Below are positions 1 through 9,012 of a stretch of DNA of 35,231 nt, one piece after another; within the stretch, counting starts at the first letter, position 1, and every line of letters begins with the position of its first letter. The translations under genes and the position numbers were made by a program. This stretch comes from Sphingopyxis sp. KK2 (GTDB lineage Bacteria > Pseudomonadota > Alphaproteobacteria > Sphingomonadales > Sphingomonadaceae): contig NZ_LYVN01000027.1 in assembly GCF_001990265.1 (NCBI RefSeq), positions 1 through 35,231 on the forward strand, in the 5' to 3' direction. The notes below the pieces were generated by a model, which was not told the DNA's origin, did no database searches, and was given only the letters and a program-made list of their open reading frames with translations.

Positions 1-423
1 CATGCGGCGGGGCAGGGGCTGGCGATCGATTACTTCGCGGGCGAACTGGCGGCGCTGCCGGCGGCGCGCTTTGACCTCGTCACCTCGATGGAAGTCGTCG
101 AGCATGTCACCGATCCCGCGTTGTTTATCGGCGAGCTCGCGGCGCGGCTCGCGCCGGGCGGGCTGATGATCCTGTCGACGCCCAACCGGACTGCCCTGTC
201 GAAGCTGCTGCTGGTCGAGGCGGCCGAACGTGTCGGTGCGGTGCCGCGCGGGACGCACGACTGGGACCAGTTTTTGAAGCCCGAGGAACTGACCAGGTTG
301 CTCGAGGATGCGGGGCTCGAGGTCATCGACCGCACCGGCTTGTCGCCGTCGGCGGCGAAGGGTTTCAAGCTCGGCGGCAGCGAGGCGCTGAACTATCTCG
401 TCACCGCGCGGTGGCCGGGATGA
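1..423 (+). CDS. ubiG: Ubiquinone biosynthesis O-methyltransferase UbiG (5'-truncated)
   Basis: This is the C-terminal part of a class I SAM-dependent methyltransferase; the reading frame is open from the first base, so the N-terminus with the SAM-binding glycine motif lies outside the window. Visible UbiG family signatures are FDLVTSMEVVEHV (post-motif I region), the LAPGG turn and the STPNRT segment, followed by HDWDQFLKPEEL near the C-terminus. UbiG carries out both O-methylation steps of ubiquinone synthesis at the membrane periphery, using SAM. The stop codon overlaps the next gene's start (ATGA), suggesting translational coupling. About 140 residues are visible, compared with about 240 in a full protein. 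Identification is firm from the motif set. Confidence 0.9.
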   Translation, partial: HAAGQGLAIDYFAGELAALPAARFDLVTSMEVVEHVTDPALFIGELAARLAPGGLMILSTPNRTALSKLLLVEAAERVGAVPRGTHDWDQFLKPEELTRLLEDAGLEVIDRTGLSPSAAKGFKLGGSEALNYLVTARWPG

Positions 424-1013
424 ACCGCGACCCGCGCGTCGATGCCTATATCGCCGTGCGCCAGCCGTTCGCGCAGCCGATCCTGACCCATTTGCGCGAG
501 CTGGTGCACAAACATGCGCCGGGTACCGAAGAGACGCTGAAATGGGGCGTGCCGCATTTCACGCTGGGCGGGCAGAATCTTGCGGGCATGGCCGCGTTCA
601 AGGGCCATGCGACCTTCGGCTTCTGGCGCGACGAGGAGGTGACCGGCTCGCCGCGCGACACCGGCGCGATGGGGAGCATGGGGCGGCTCGCGACGCTGGC
701 CGATTTGCCGTCGGACGAGGTGATGGCGGGCTATATCGCCAAGGCGGCGGCGCTGTGTGCCGAGGGCAAGCCCAAGCGGGCGGCACCGAAACCCAAGGCG
801 GTGCTGGAGCTACCCGAAGATCTGGGCGCGGCGCTCAAGGCCAATGTCGCGGCGCAGGCGCATTGGGATGCTTTCTCGCCCGGCAAGCGGCGCGACTACA
901 TCGAATGGGTGCTCGAGGCGAAGCGCGAGGAGACGCGCGTCAAGCGCATCGAAACGATCGTCGCGCAGGTCGCCGAGGGCAAGGACCGGAATTGGAAATA
1001 TAAAAGCTGCTGA
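420..1013 (+). CDS. DUF1801 / YdeI-OmpD-associated family protein
   Basis: This is a cytosolic protein of 197 residues. The N-terminal part (about residues 10-105) looks like DUF1801, with a frataxin-like fold known for the family: LKWGVPHF, a glycine turn and FKGHATFGFW. The C-terminal part (about 135-195) is the YdeI/OmpD-associated segment, recognisable by SPGKRRDYIEWVLEAK and a closing GKDRNWKY. I chose the ATG at 420, which forms an ATGA overlap with the ubiG stop; a GTG at 411 is an in-frame alternative that adds three residues. The biochemical role of the family is not settled, and annotations such as 'bacteriocin protection' are weakly founded. The coupling to ubiG may reflect operon organisation only. 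Confidence 0.85.
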   Translation: MNRDPRVDAYIAVRQPFAQPILTHLRELVHKHAPGTEETLKWGVPHFTLGGQNLAGMAAFKGHATFGFWRDEEVTGSPRDTGAMGSMGRLATLADLPSDEVMAGYIAKAAALCAEGKPKRAAPKPKAVLELPEDLGAALKANVAAQAHWDAFSPGKRRDYIEWVLEAKREETRVKRIETIVAQVAEGKDRNWKYKSC

Positions 1014-1025
1014 GCAAGCGTCGCT

Positions 1026-1101
1026 CCCGCGAAGGCGGGGGCCGTTACCGGGTTACGCAGCGATGTAGTGCAAGCTTTCCAGAGACCCCCGCCTTCGCGG
1101 G
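1026..1101. repeat. Perfect 16-bp inverted repeat with 44-nt loop
   Basis: The arms at 1026-1041 and 1086-1101 are exact reverse complements centred on CGCGAAGGCGGGG / CCCCGCCTTCGCG. The element sits between the convergent ends of the DUF1801 gene and the glutathione S-transferase gene. It resembles the short GC-rich extragenic palindromes dispersed in many sphingomonad genomes and could also act as a bidirectional terminator. There is no clear T-run, so a terminator role is unproven. I see no second copy in this window. Confidence 0.6.
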
Positions 1102-1138
1102 GGGTGACGCTTCGGAACGCTTCGCATTCCGTGGCGCG

Positions 1139-1810
1139 TCAAAAGTCGACGTCCTCATAATATTTCGGCGGCGTCACGATTTCCATCCGTTCGGCGAGCA
1201 GCGGGCGAAAGCTGGGGCGCGACTTGAGGCCCGAATACCAGCCTTTGGTCTGTTCGTGGCCGGTCCAGTCGATGCCGCCGAGATAGTCGGCGACCGAGAT
1301 ATGCGCGGCGGCGGTCAGGTCGGCGAGGCTCATCGTCGCGCCGGCGAGCCAGGTGCGGTGGTCGATCAGGTAATCGACATAGTCGAGATGCTGGTTCGCG
1401 GCCTTCATCGCCTCGCGCAGCGCGCCGCCGTCGGGGGGCTGGCGGTGGACGATGCGTTTCTGCATGCGTTCGAACAGCAAAGGTCCGGTGACCTCATAAT
1501 AGAAATCCTGGTCGAACCACGCCGAGAGACGGCGGATTTCGGCGCGGTTGGCGGCGGTGCCGTTGATCATCGCCTTGCCCTCGACGGTCTCCTCGAAATA
1601 TTCGGCGATCGCCATGCTGTCGATCAGCACCTGTCCGCGCGCATTGTCGACCATCACCGGGGTGCGCCCGGCGGGGTTGATGTCGATGAATTCGTCGCGG
1701 CGTTCCCACGGCGATTCGCGCACCAGATCGTAACCGACGCCCTTTTCGCCGAGGAGCAGGCGGATTTTGCGGGAGAAGGGGCAGAGCGGATATTGGTAAA
1801 GTTGCCACAT
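1139..1810 (-). CDS. Glutathione S-transferase family protein
   Basis: This 223-residue protein has the two-domain GST architecture. The N-terminal thioredoxin-like domain carries CPFSRK (residues 10-15), with C10 and S13 at the usual catalytic positions. The cis-proline loop is T50-P51-V52, and the glutathione-contacting D64-S65 follows. The helical C-terminal domain (about 88-215) contains the family N-capping region, TMSLADLTAAAH. Such proteins conjugate or reduce substrates with glutathione in the cytosol; the substrate cannot be told from sequence. The start is the ATG immediately before WQLYQYPLC, because the upstream in-frame extension has low-complexity, non-GST sequence. The gene converges on the DUF1801 gene and ends close to the palindrome at 1026-1101. 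Confidence 0.9.
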   Translation of the reverse strand: MWQLYQYPLCPFSRKIRLLLGEKGVGYDLVRESPWERRDEFIDINPAGRTPVMVDNARGQVLIDSMAIAEYFEETVEGKAMINGTAANRAEIRRLSAWFDQDFYYEVTGPLLFERMQKRIVHRQPPDGGALREAMKAANQHLDYVDYLIDHRTWLAGATMSLADLTAAAHISVADYLGGIDWTGHEQTKGWYSGLKSRPSFRPLLAERMEIVTPPKYYEDVDF

Positions 1811-1880
1811 AGCGTGGGCATAGCGGCAGGGGGCCGCGCCGCGCAACACTATGGTGCGATGCGGCGCGAACTCCTGTGGA

Positions 1881-2306
1881 TCAGCGGCGGGCTTCGTCGC
1901 GTTCGCGCTGCCACTGCGCGGCGAGATCGCGGGCCATGTCCTTGAGAACCGGGGCATAAGCTGCCGCCGCGGTGGCGAGATGGCCCGCCATGCGCGAGGT
2001 CGCGCGGACGTCGTCGCCCATGCGGCGGCCGGCGTCGGGATCGCTGCCCGTCACCTCGCCCAAAGTTGCATCATAGGGGATGGAAGCGGCCGACGAGTCC
2101 GGATCGACGCGGGCGATCGCCTCGGCGAGCGGGCCGATGTTGGTGCGCATGATCGCATCGACGAGCACGGTGACGGTGTCGGCCATGCGGTCGGTTTCGA
2201 CCGGATCGGTGAGCGCTTCGGCGGCATCGCGCACATCGGCGGCCTGCGCCGGGAACGGCGCGGCGAGGACGAGCAGGGGCAGGGCGAACATGGTGAGGCG
2301 GCGCAT
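1881..2306 (-). CDS. Small exported protein of unknown function
   Basis: I do not recognise this 141-residue protein. It has a clear Sec signal peptide (positively charged MRR, hydrophobic core to about residue 18, AQA-A type cleavage near 22). The mature part is acidic and alanine-rich, probably helical, with no cysteines and no catalytic motif I can identify. A ribosome-binding site (AAAGGAGG on the minus strand) lies just upstream of the ATG, supporting this start. It follows gltB on the same strand with 136 nt between them containing two hairpins, so it may be transcribed separately. Residues 1-25 are confidently a signal peptide; everything else is descriptive. Confidence 0.65.
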   Translation of the reverse strand: MRRLTMFALPLLVLAAPFPAQAADVRDAAEALTDPVETDRMADTVTVLVDAIMRTNIGPLAEAIARVDPDSSAASIPYDATLGEVTGSDPDAGRRMGDDVRATSRMAGHLATAAAAYAPVLKDMARDLAAQWQRERDEARR

Positions 2307-2349
2307 GGCATCCTCCTTTCGGGAAATGACGTGTGGGCAGCGAAGGGGT

Positions 2350-2430
2350 CAGCGAAAGCACGATGCCTAAAGACACCACGCTTTCGCTGGGCTGAACGCC
2401 GATATGCGATGCGGCAGGGTGCCGCATCGC
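2350..2430 (-). terminator. Two stem-loops downstream of gltB, possible terminator
   Basis: A perfect 11-bp stem with a 3-nt loop (arms 2406-2416 and 2420-2430, core GATGCGGCA/TGCCGCATC) lies just after the gltB stop. A second stem of 10 bp (arms 2350-2359 and 2380-2389, CAGCGAAAGC/GCTTTCGCTG) follows it. Neither is followed by a strong T-tract on the minus strand, so they may act as transcript-end stabilisers or weak terminators rather than classical intrinsic terminators. Confidence 0.4.
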
Positions 2431-2442
2431 CGCGACAAGCCG

Positions 2443-5400
2443 CTATTCCGCCGCGACCACCGCCATGGCTTCGTCGCGCAGCGGGTGCGCGAGGCGGCTG
2501 ACCATTTCCTTGGGGCACACCTGCCAGAACTGGCCCAGCCAGCGGTCCCAGTCGGCGAGGATCTCGTTCGACCATTTGCTGCCGGTGGCCTTGGCATGAT
2601 CCTCGACCAGCGCTTTCAGTACGCCTTCCCAATGGCTGCTTTCGATACGCTGCCAGATGATCGATTCGGGGTTGGCGCGGCGTTCGAAATGATCGTCGGC
2701 GTCGAGCACGAAGGCCATGCCGCCGGTCATGCCGGCGCCGAAGTTCGAGCCGACCGAGCCGAGGATCACCGCGATGCCGCCGGTCATATATTCGAGCCCG
2801 TTGGCGCCACAGCCCTCGACGACGACATTGGCGCCCGAGTTGCGGACCGCGAAGCGCTCGCCCGCCTGGCCCGCCGCGAGCAGGGTACCCGCGGTCGCGC
2901 CATAGAGGACGGTGTTGCCGACGATCGTGTTGTGCTGGCTGACCAGCGGACTCGACACGGTCGGGCGCACGATGATGCGGCCGCCCGACAGCCCCTTGCC
3001 GACATAGTCGTTGGCGTCGCCGAACACTTCGAGGCTGATGCCCTGACACAGGAAGGCGCCGAGCGACTGGCCCGCGGTGCCGCGCAGGCGGACCTGGACA
3101 TGGTTGTCGGCGAGCCCCTTCATCCCGAAGCGCGCGGTGACCTCGGCCGACAGGCGGGTGCCGACGGCGCGGTGGGTGTTGCGGACATTATAGGTGAGCT
3201 GCATGCGCTCGCCGCGTTCGAACAGCGGCTTGGCGTCGCTCAATATCTGCGCGTCGAGGCTGTCGGGCACCGGGTTGCGGAAGCTCGGCCCCGCCGAGCG
3301 GCGATGCTCGTCGGGGGCATCGACCTTGGCGAGGATCGGGTTCAGGTCGAGGTCGTCGAGATGCTCGGCGCCGCGGCTGACCTGGCGCAGCAATTCGGTG
3401 CGGCCGATCACCTCGTCGAGGCTGCGGTAACCGAGCTTCGCCAGAATCTCGCGGACTTCCTCGGCGATGAAGGTCATCAGGTTGATGACCTTCTCGGGGC
3501 TGCCGGTGAACTTCGCACGCATCTTTTCGTCCTGCGTGCAGACGCCGACGGGGCAGGTGTTCGAGTGGCACTGGCGCACCATGATGCAGCCCATCGCGAC
3601 GAGGCTGAGCGTCCCGATGCCATATTCCTCGGCGCCGAGGATCGCCGCGATGACGATATCGCGCCCGGTCTTGAGCCCGCCGTCGGTGCGCAGGCGGATA
3701 CGGTGGCGCAGCCCGTTGAGGGTGAGGACCTGGTTAACCTCGCTGAGCCCCATTTCCCATGGCGTGCCGGCATATTTGACGCTGGTCTGCGGCGACGCGC
3801 CGGTGCCGCCGGTGTTGCCCGAGACGAGGATGACGTCGGCATGCGCCTTGGCGACGCCCGCCGCCACGGTGCCGATGCCCGCCGAGCTGACGAGCTTCAC
3901 ACAGACGCGCGCCTTGGGGTTGATCTGCTTGAGGTCGTAGATGAGCTGCGCGAGATCCTCGATCGAATAGATGTCGTGGTGCGGCGGCGGCGAGATGAGC
4001 ATCACACCCGGGGTCGAGTGACGCAGCCGCGCGATGAACTCGGTGACCTTGAAGCCCGGAAGCTGACCGCCCTCGCCGGGCTTGGCGCCCTGTGCGACCT
4101 TGATCTCGATCTCGTCGCAGGCGCCGAGATATTCGGCGGTGACGCCGAAGCGGCCCGACGCGATCTGCTTGATATTGCTGTTGGCATTGTCGCCATTGGC
4201 ATAGGGCTGGTAGCGTTCGCTCGCTTCGCCGCCTTCGCCGGAAACGGCCTTGGCGCCGATGCGGTTCATCGCGATCGCCAGCGTCTCATGCGCCTCGGGC
4301 GAGAGCGCGCCGAGCGACATGCCGGGGGTGACGAAGCGCTTGCGGATCTCGGTTATCGCCTCGACGCTGTCGAGCGCGACGCCTTGCGCCGGGTAATTGA
4401 ACTCCATCAGGTCGCGCAGATACACCGGCGGCAGGTCGGCGACGCCGCGCGCGAATTGCAGATAGGTCGAATAGCTGTCGGTCGCGACTGCGGTCTGCAG
4501 CAGGTGCATCAACTGCGCCGAATAGGCGTGCGTTTCGCCGCCCGCGCGCTGGCGATAGAAGCCGCCGATGGGCAGGGTGGTGACGCGCTTGTCGAACGCC
4601 GCCTCGTGCTTCTCGGTCGCGTTGATGAAGAGCGACTGATAGCCCTCGCCCGAGATCTTGGCCGGCATGCCGGGGAAGAGATCGTTGACGAGCGCGCGGC
4701 TGAGGCCCACCGCCTCGAAATTATAGCCGCCGCGATAGGAGGAGATCACCGCGATCCCCATCTTGGCGAGGATTTTCAAGAGCCCGTCGTCGATCGCCTT
4801 GCGGAAGCGCAGGCGGCAGTCGTCGAGCGTCAGTTCGCTGCCGAACAGCCCGCGCGCGTGGCGGTCGGCGATCGCGGCTTCGGACAGATAGGCCTGAACC
4901 GTCGTCGCGCCGACGCCGATCAGCACCGCGAAGGCGTGGGTGTCGAGCACCTCGGCCGAGCGGACGTTGATCGAGGCGTAGCTGCGCAGGCCTTTTCTCA
5001 CGAGATGGGTGTGGACGGCGGCGGCGGCGAGCACCATCGCGACGCCGACGCGGCCTTCGCCGATCTTTTCATCGGACAGGAACAGCTCGCTGCGCCCCGC
5101 CCGGACCGCATCCTCGGCCTCCTTGCGGACGCGCGCGATCGCGTCGCGCAGCGTCTGGTGGTTGCCGCCGGCGGCGAAGGTGCAATCGATGTCGGCGACG
5201 GCGTCGCCGAAATAGGCGCGCAGCCGGTCCCAGTCGTCGCCGACGAGCACGGGGCTGTCGATGACGAGGACATGATCGCTCTGGCCCTTTTCATCGAGGA
5301 TGTTGGCGAGGTTGGCGAAGCGCGTCTTGAGGCTCATCACATGCCGTTCGCGCAAGCTGTCGATCGGCGGGTTGGTGACTTGGCTGAAATTCTGGCGGAA

Positions 5401-6972
5401 GAATTGCGCGACATGGCGCGGCTTGTCGGAGATCACCGCGAGCGGCGTGTCGTCGCCCATCGATCCGATCGCTTCCTTCGCATCCTCGACCATCGGCGAC
5501 AGGATCAGCTCCATATCCTCCATGGTGAGGCCGGCGGCGACCTGGCGGCGCAGCAGCTCGCTACGGTCGAAGGTCGGCAGCGTCGATTTGCCGCCCTTGG
5601 GCAGGTCGGCCATCGCGCGGAAGCCCTTCACGCGCGATGCATAGTCGTGCGCGCCGGCGATCTTGTCCTTGATCGCGCGATCTTCGTAGAGCGTGCCTTC
5701 GTCGAGGTCGACCGCGATCATCTGTCCGGGGCCGAGGCGGCCCTTCTTGCGGATGCTTGCCTCGGGCAGCAGCACCATGCCGCTTTCGGAGCCGACGACG
5801 AGCAGATTGTCGACGGTGAGCGTGTAGCGCAGCGGGCGCAGCGCGTTGCGGTCCATGCCCGCGACCGCCCAGCGGCCGTCGGTCATCGCGAGCGCGGCGG
5901 GGCCGTCCCACGGCTCCATGACGCTGGCGAGGTAATTATACATCGCGCGGTGGCTGTCGGGCATTTCGGCCTCGTTGTTCCACGCTTCGGGAACGAGGAT
6001 CAGCTTGCTCGTCGGCGCGTCGCGGCCGGCGCGGCACAGCGCCTCGAACACCGCGTCGAGCGCGGCGGTGTCCGACGCGCCCGCGGGGATCACCGGCTTG
6101 ATATCTTCCGAATGCTCGCCGAAGGCGAGGCTCGCCATCTTGATCTCGTGGCTCTTCATCCAGTTCTTGTTGCCGCGGATCGTGTTGATCTCGCCATTAT
6201 GCGCGAGGCAGCGGAACGGCTGCGCCAGCCACCATTGCGGGAAGGTGTTGGTCGAATAGCGCTGGTGGAAGATCGCGACGCGGCTTTCGAACAATTTGTT
6301 CGTCAGGTCGGGATAGAAATCGGCGAGGCTTTCGGCGAGGAACAGCCCCTTGTAGATGATCGAGCGCGCCGACAGGCTGCAGATATAGAAATCGGCGATC
6401 TGCGCGGCGATGACCTTTTTCTCGATCCGGCGGCGGACGAGGTAGAGGCGCTTTTCGAACTCGGCGAGCGACTGGGCGTCGGGCAACGGCCCGGCGATCA
6501 TGATCTGCTCGATCTCGGGGCGCGTGCGCTGTGCCTTGTCGCCGATGACCGACACGTCGACGGGGACCTGGCGCCAGCCATAGATGGTGTAGCCGGCGTC
6601 GATGATTTCGGATTCGACGATCGTGCGGCAATGTTCCTGCGCATCAAGATCGGTGCGCGGCAGGAAGATCATGCCGACCGCGAGGCGGTTGGGTAACGCC
6701 TTATGCCCCGATGCCGCGATGGCATCGTCGAAGAAGCGGACCGGCAGGTCGACATGGATGCCCGCCCCATCCCCGGTCTTGCCGTCGGCGTCGACCGCGC
6801 CGCGGTGCCACACGGCACGCAGCGCCTCGATCGCCGCCTCGACGACGCGGCGCGAGGCCTTGCCGTCGGTCGCGGCGACCATGCCGACGCCGCAGGCATC
6901 GGATTCGAGGTCCGGACGGTACATGCCCTCGGCTTCGAGCCGGGCATGTTCGGGGGTGGGGTAGTGGGTCAT
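2443..6972 (-). CDS. gltB: Glutamate synthase (NADPH) large subunit
   Basis: This 1509-residue protein makes L-glutamate from L-glutamine and 2-oxoglutarate together with the GltD subunit. The class II glutamine amidotransferase domain (about 27-430) starts at the nucleophile C27 in DACGVG. The short N-terminal propeptide before C27 is expected to be cleaved in this family. A central domain is followed by the FMN-binding synthase domain (about 850-1230), with the SGEGGE segment and the [3Fe-4S] cysteines in MGCIMVRQCHSNTCPVGVC. The C-terminal beta-helix (GXGXG-type) domain follows, containing GGMTGG-like repeats. Length matches the bacterial family (about 1500). It is the last gene of the gltD-DUF2059-DUF2059-gltB series, starting 41 nt after the previous stop. 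Confidence 0.98.
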   Translation of the reverse strand: MTHYPTPEHARLEAEGMYRPDLESDACGVGMVAATDGKASRRVVEAAIEALRAVWHRGAVDADGKTGDGAGIHVDLPVRFFDDAIAASGHKALPNRLAVGMIFLPRTDLDAQEHCRTIVESEIIDAGYTIYGWRQVPVDVSVIGDKAQRTRPEIEQIMIAGPLPDAQSLAEFEKRLYLVRRRIEKKVIAAQIADFYICSLSARSIIYKGLFLAESLADFYPDLTNKLFESRVAIFHQRYSTNTFPQWWLAQPFRCLAHNGEINTIRGNKNWMKSHEIKMASLAFGEHSEDIKPVIPAGASDTAALDAVFEALCRAGRDAPTSKLILVPEAWNNEAEMPDSHRAMYNYLASVMEPWDGPAALAMTDGRWAVAGMDRNALRPLRYTLTVDNLLVVGSESGMVLLPEASIRKKGRLGPGQMIAVDLDEGTLYEDRAIKDKIAGAHDYASRVKGFRAMADLPKGGKSTLPTFDRSELLRRQVAAGLTMEDMELILSPMVEDAKEAIGSMGDDTPLAVISDKPRHVAQFFRQNFSQVTNPPIDSLRERHVMSLKTRFANLANILDEKGQSDHVLVIDSPVLVGDDWDRLRAYFGDAVADIDCTFAAGGNHQTLRDAIARVRKEAEDAVRAGRSELFLSDEKIGEGRVGVAMVLAAAAVHTHLVRKGLRSYASINVRSAEVLDTHAFAVLIGVGATTVQAYLSEAAIADRHARGLFGSELTLDDCRLRFRKAIDDGLLKILAKMGIAVISSYRGGYNFEAVGLSRALVNDLFPGMPAKISGEGYQSLFINATEKHEAAFDKRVTTLPIGGFYRQRAGGETHAYSAQLMHLLQTAVATDSYSTYLQFARGVADLPPVYLRDLMEFNYPAQGVALDSVEAITEIRKRFVTPGMSLGALSPEAHETLAIAMNRIGAKAVSGEGGEASERYQPYANGDNANSNIKQIASGRFGVTAEYLGACDEIEIKVAQGAKPGEGGQLPGFKVTEFIARLRHSTPGVMLISPPPHHDIYSIEDLAQLIYDLKQINPKARVCVKLVSSAGIGTVAAGVAKAHADVILVSGNTGGTGASPQTSVKYAGTPWEMGLSEVNQVLTLNGLRHRIRLRTDGGLKTGRDIVIAAILGAEEYGIGTLSLVAMGCIMVRQCHSNTCPVGVCTQDEKMRAKFTGSPEKVINLMTFIAEEVREILAKLGYRSLDEVIGRTELLRQVSRGAEHLDDLDLNPILAKVDAPDEHRRSAGPSFRNPVPDSLDAQILSDAKPLFERGERMQLTYNVRNTHRAVGTRLSAEVTARFGMKGLADNHVQVRLRGTAGQSLGAFLCQGISLEVFGDANDYVGKGLSGGRIIVRPTVSSPLVSQHNTIVGNTVLYGATAGTLLAAGQAGERFAVRNSGANVVVEGCGANGLEYMTGGIAVILGSVGSNFGAGMTGGMAFVLDADDHFERRANPESIIWQRIESSHWEGVLKALVEDHAKATGSKWSNEILADWDRWLGQFWQVCPKEMVSRLAHPLRDEAMAVVAAE

Positions 6973-7013
6973 CGTTGCAGTCCTGACGGATAGTATCGGC
7001 GCCTGTGCGGCCC

Positions 7014-8177
7014 CTATTCGGCGGTGTCGGGTTCGGGCAGGCCGAGCTTCTTGCGGGCCTTGGCGGCCGCGTCGGCTTCGGCCTGATAGGCCGCGGCATT
7101 GGCTTCGCTCGCGGCGGCTTCGAGCGCCTCGACCTTTTCGCGGTCGGCGTCGGTCCAGTTGCTGCGGTCGTAGCCGGCATAATCGCCGTCGGCGGCCGCG
7201 TCGGCGGCTGCCGCGGCGGCATCGGCGGCGCCCATCGCGGCGTCATCGCTGCCCCAGTCGTCAGCGGCCTCGGCCGCGACCGTGTCGTCGCCCATGCCGT
7301 TCCACATGTCGCGCTGGTCCTTGAGGACCTTGACGTCGACCTTCATCAGCTTGGCGAGCTTGGCCAGGTCGGCGTCGGTCATGTCGGTGAGCGACTTTTC
7401 CTTGGGCAGGTCCTTGAACTGCTTTTCGAGCGTCGGGCCCTTGTCGATGAACTTGCTGATCACCGGCGGCATCGCCTTGAGCATCGTCACCATCACCTGG
7501 GGATCGGCGCCGAGCGCCATCGACTCGGCGGCATAGACGCTGCCCGTCGGGGTAGCGAAAAAGGTGTTGAGCTCGGTCAGCTGCGCCGCGGTCAATTTGC
7601 GCGCATAGGCATGGGCGAGCCCGTCGCGCATCGAGGGTTCGAGGTCGGTGAGGAACTCGCTGATCAGCGGCCGGATGACCTTGATCATCTGGTCGTCGCG
7701 CTGCTTGCGATAGGGGTCGAAGACGTCGGCGACGGCTTTCTTGGTGTCGGCATCGAGCGCGGCGATCGTCTCGCTGTCGACGCCGGTCTTGATCGAGAGC
7801 GACAGGTCCGAGGTGCCGCCCATCTCTTCGAGGAAGGTTTCGAACATCTTGCCATAGAGATTGTCGAGCATCTTCTCGAGGCTGCCCGGCGGAATCAGCG
7901 CCGCGGTGGTCTTTTGCGCGAGCGCGAGGCGCGCGGGGTCGACCGGCGGCAGGTCCTTGGTGCCGAAGAGTTTTTCGACCATCGCAATGGCCTTGTCCAT
8001 TTCCTCCTGCATCTTGGCCTTGGCGCCGGCGAGCGCCTGTTCGGACGTCATGCTGTCATTCGCGGCGTCGGCGGCCACGATCTCGGCAACGGGCGCTTCC
8101 TTGGGCGCGGCGGCGTGGGCGGCAAGCGGGGTGAGCGCCATCGCGCCAGCGAGCAGCATGGCCTTGAACGTCGACAT
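7014..8177 (-). CDS. Exported DUF2059-type protein with Ala/Asp-rich tail
   Basis: This 387-residue protein has a Sec signal peptide (residues 1-22, AHA-A cleavage). A DUF2059-like segment around 190-225 contains KLTAAQLTELNTFFATPTG, the family hallmark. The last 90 residues (about 297-387) are low-complexity, rich in Ala, Asp and Glu, and end in a charged KARKKLGL stretch. Start: the ATG at 8177 has an AAGGA site upstream; a longer in-frame version adds nine residues before the signal peptide and is unlikely. DUF2059 proteins are periplasmic or exported proteins without a settled function. The gene lies 94 nt after a second DUF2059-type gene and 41 nt before gltB, so it is probably cotranscribed with the glutamate synthase subunits. 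Confidence 0.8.
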   Translation of the reverse strand: MSTFKAMLLAGAMALTPLAAHAAAPKEAPVAEIVAADAANDSMTSEQALAGAKAKMQEEMDKAIAMVEKLFGTKDLPPVDPARLALAQKTTAALIPPGSLEKMLDNLYGKMFETFLEEMGGTSDLSLSIKTGVDSETIAALDADTKKAVADVFDPYRKQRDDQMIKVIRPLISEFLTDLEPSMRDGLAHAYARKLTAAQLTELNTFFATPTGSVYAAESMALGADPQVMVTMLKAMPPVISKFIDKGPTLEKQFKDLPKEKSLTDMTDADLAKLAKLMKVDVKVLKDQRDMWNGMGDDTVAAEAADDWGSDDAAMGAADAAAAAADAAADGDYAGYDRSNWTDADREKVEALEAAASEANAAAYQAEADAAAKARKKLGLPEPDTAE

Positions 8178-8271
8178 AGATTGATTCCTTCCCCTGTTGG
8201 TCATGCCGTGTTCTTTCGCATTTTCGCGTCCGTTTCCAATCGTTTCGACAGCCCGGTGACCAGGCCGATCG

Positions 8272-9012
8272 TCATGGCGTTTTCCCTGCGATGAATTCCT
8301 CCATCGCCGTGGCCATCAGCGTCGCCATCCGCGCCTCGAATTCGGGGTCGGCGGTATTGCTCCAGTCGGCGGAGATCTGAAGCAGCCGCTGGTTGAGCGT
8401 CCGGATCTTCGCGAAGGCCGGGGTGCCGGCAAAGCGCATCAAGGCGGCCTTGTCCGCGGCCGACAGCTCGCCAAAGGCGTCTTGCGCGCCGCTCTCTATG
8501 CCGCGCCGGATCATCGACGGTTCGAGTTTGGCGTCGAGGTTCTTGGCCAGCGGCGCAATTTCCTGCGTCACGTCATAGTTGCGCAGCATCGCCGCCTTGA
8601 GGTTTTTCCCCGACGGCGAGGCATAATAGGCTCTTGCCGCCTCGATTTCGGCGGAGGTCAGTTCGGCGGACAGCAGCGTTGCGATCGCGCTCCACAACCG
8701 GGGCAGGCTCGCCACGATGTGGCGTTCGACTTCGGGGCGGGCCGCGTCGAACATATGGGCGAGGGCGCCGGGATATTGTTTCTCGATTTCCGCGAGTTCG
8801 GGATTTTGCGCAACGAGGGCAAGGGAATCGCCTTCGAACGCGCGCGACACTTCGAGCATGACCGACTTTTCGTCGCGCAGTTCCTGCGCCAGCGTGTAGG
8901 CGGCCTGATACCGCGGCCCGGACGGCGCGGCCGCGACGTCGGACTGCGCTGCCGCCGGACCGCCAGCGAGCGCCGTGGCAAGCGCCAGGGCGAGGGCTGC
9001 GCGAACCGTCAT
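8272..9012 (-). CDS. Exported DUF2059-type protein coupled to gltD
   Basis: This 246-residue protein has a signal peptide (residues 1-22, AAA-Q type cleavage). A DUF2059-like region at about 108-145 has LTSAEIEAARAYYASPSGK, matching the 'helix, then [YF]-x-[ST]-P-[ST]-G' hallmark also seen in its neighbour. The two adjacent genes therefore look like distant paralogs. Its ATG overlaps the gltD stop (ATGA), so translation is probably coupled to gltD. The rest of the protein is predicted helical, with no cysteines or catalytic motifs visible. Function is unknown; being wedged between the two glutamate synthase subunits suggests coexpression but does not prove a functional link. Confidence 0.8.
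   Translation of the reverse strand: MTVRAALALALATALAGGPAAAQSDVAAAPSGPRYQAAYTLAQELRDEKSVMLEVSRAFEGDSLALVAQNPELAEIEKQYPGALAHMFDAARPEVERHIVASLPRLWSAIATLLSAELTSAEIEAARAYYASPSGKNLKAAMLRNYDVTQEIAPLAKNLDAKLEPSMIRRGIESGAQDAFGELSAADKAALMRFAGTPAFAKIRTLNQRLLQISADWSNTADPEFEARMATLMATAMEEFIAGKTP

Noticed and set aside
2404..6696. A very long open frame (1430 codons) on the plus strand opposite gltB
   Set aside because: It lies entirely antisense to the unmistakable gltB. Its protein is extremely rich in Ala, Arg, Asp and Gly with no domain, as expected from mirrored codon bias in high-GC DNA.
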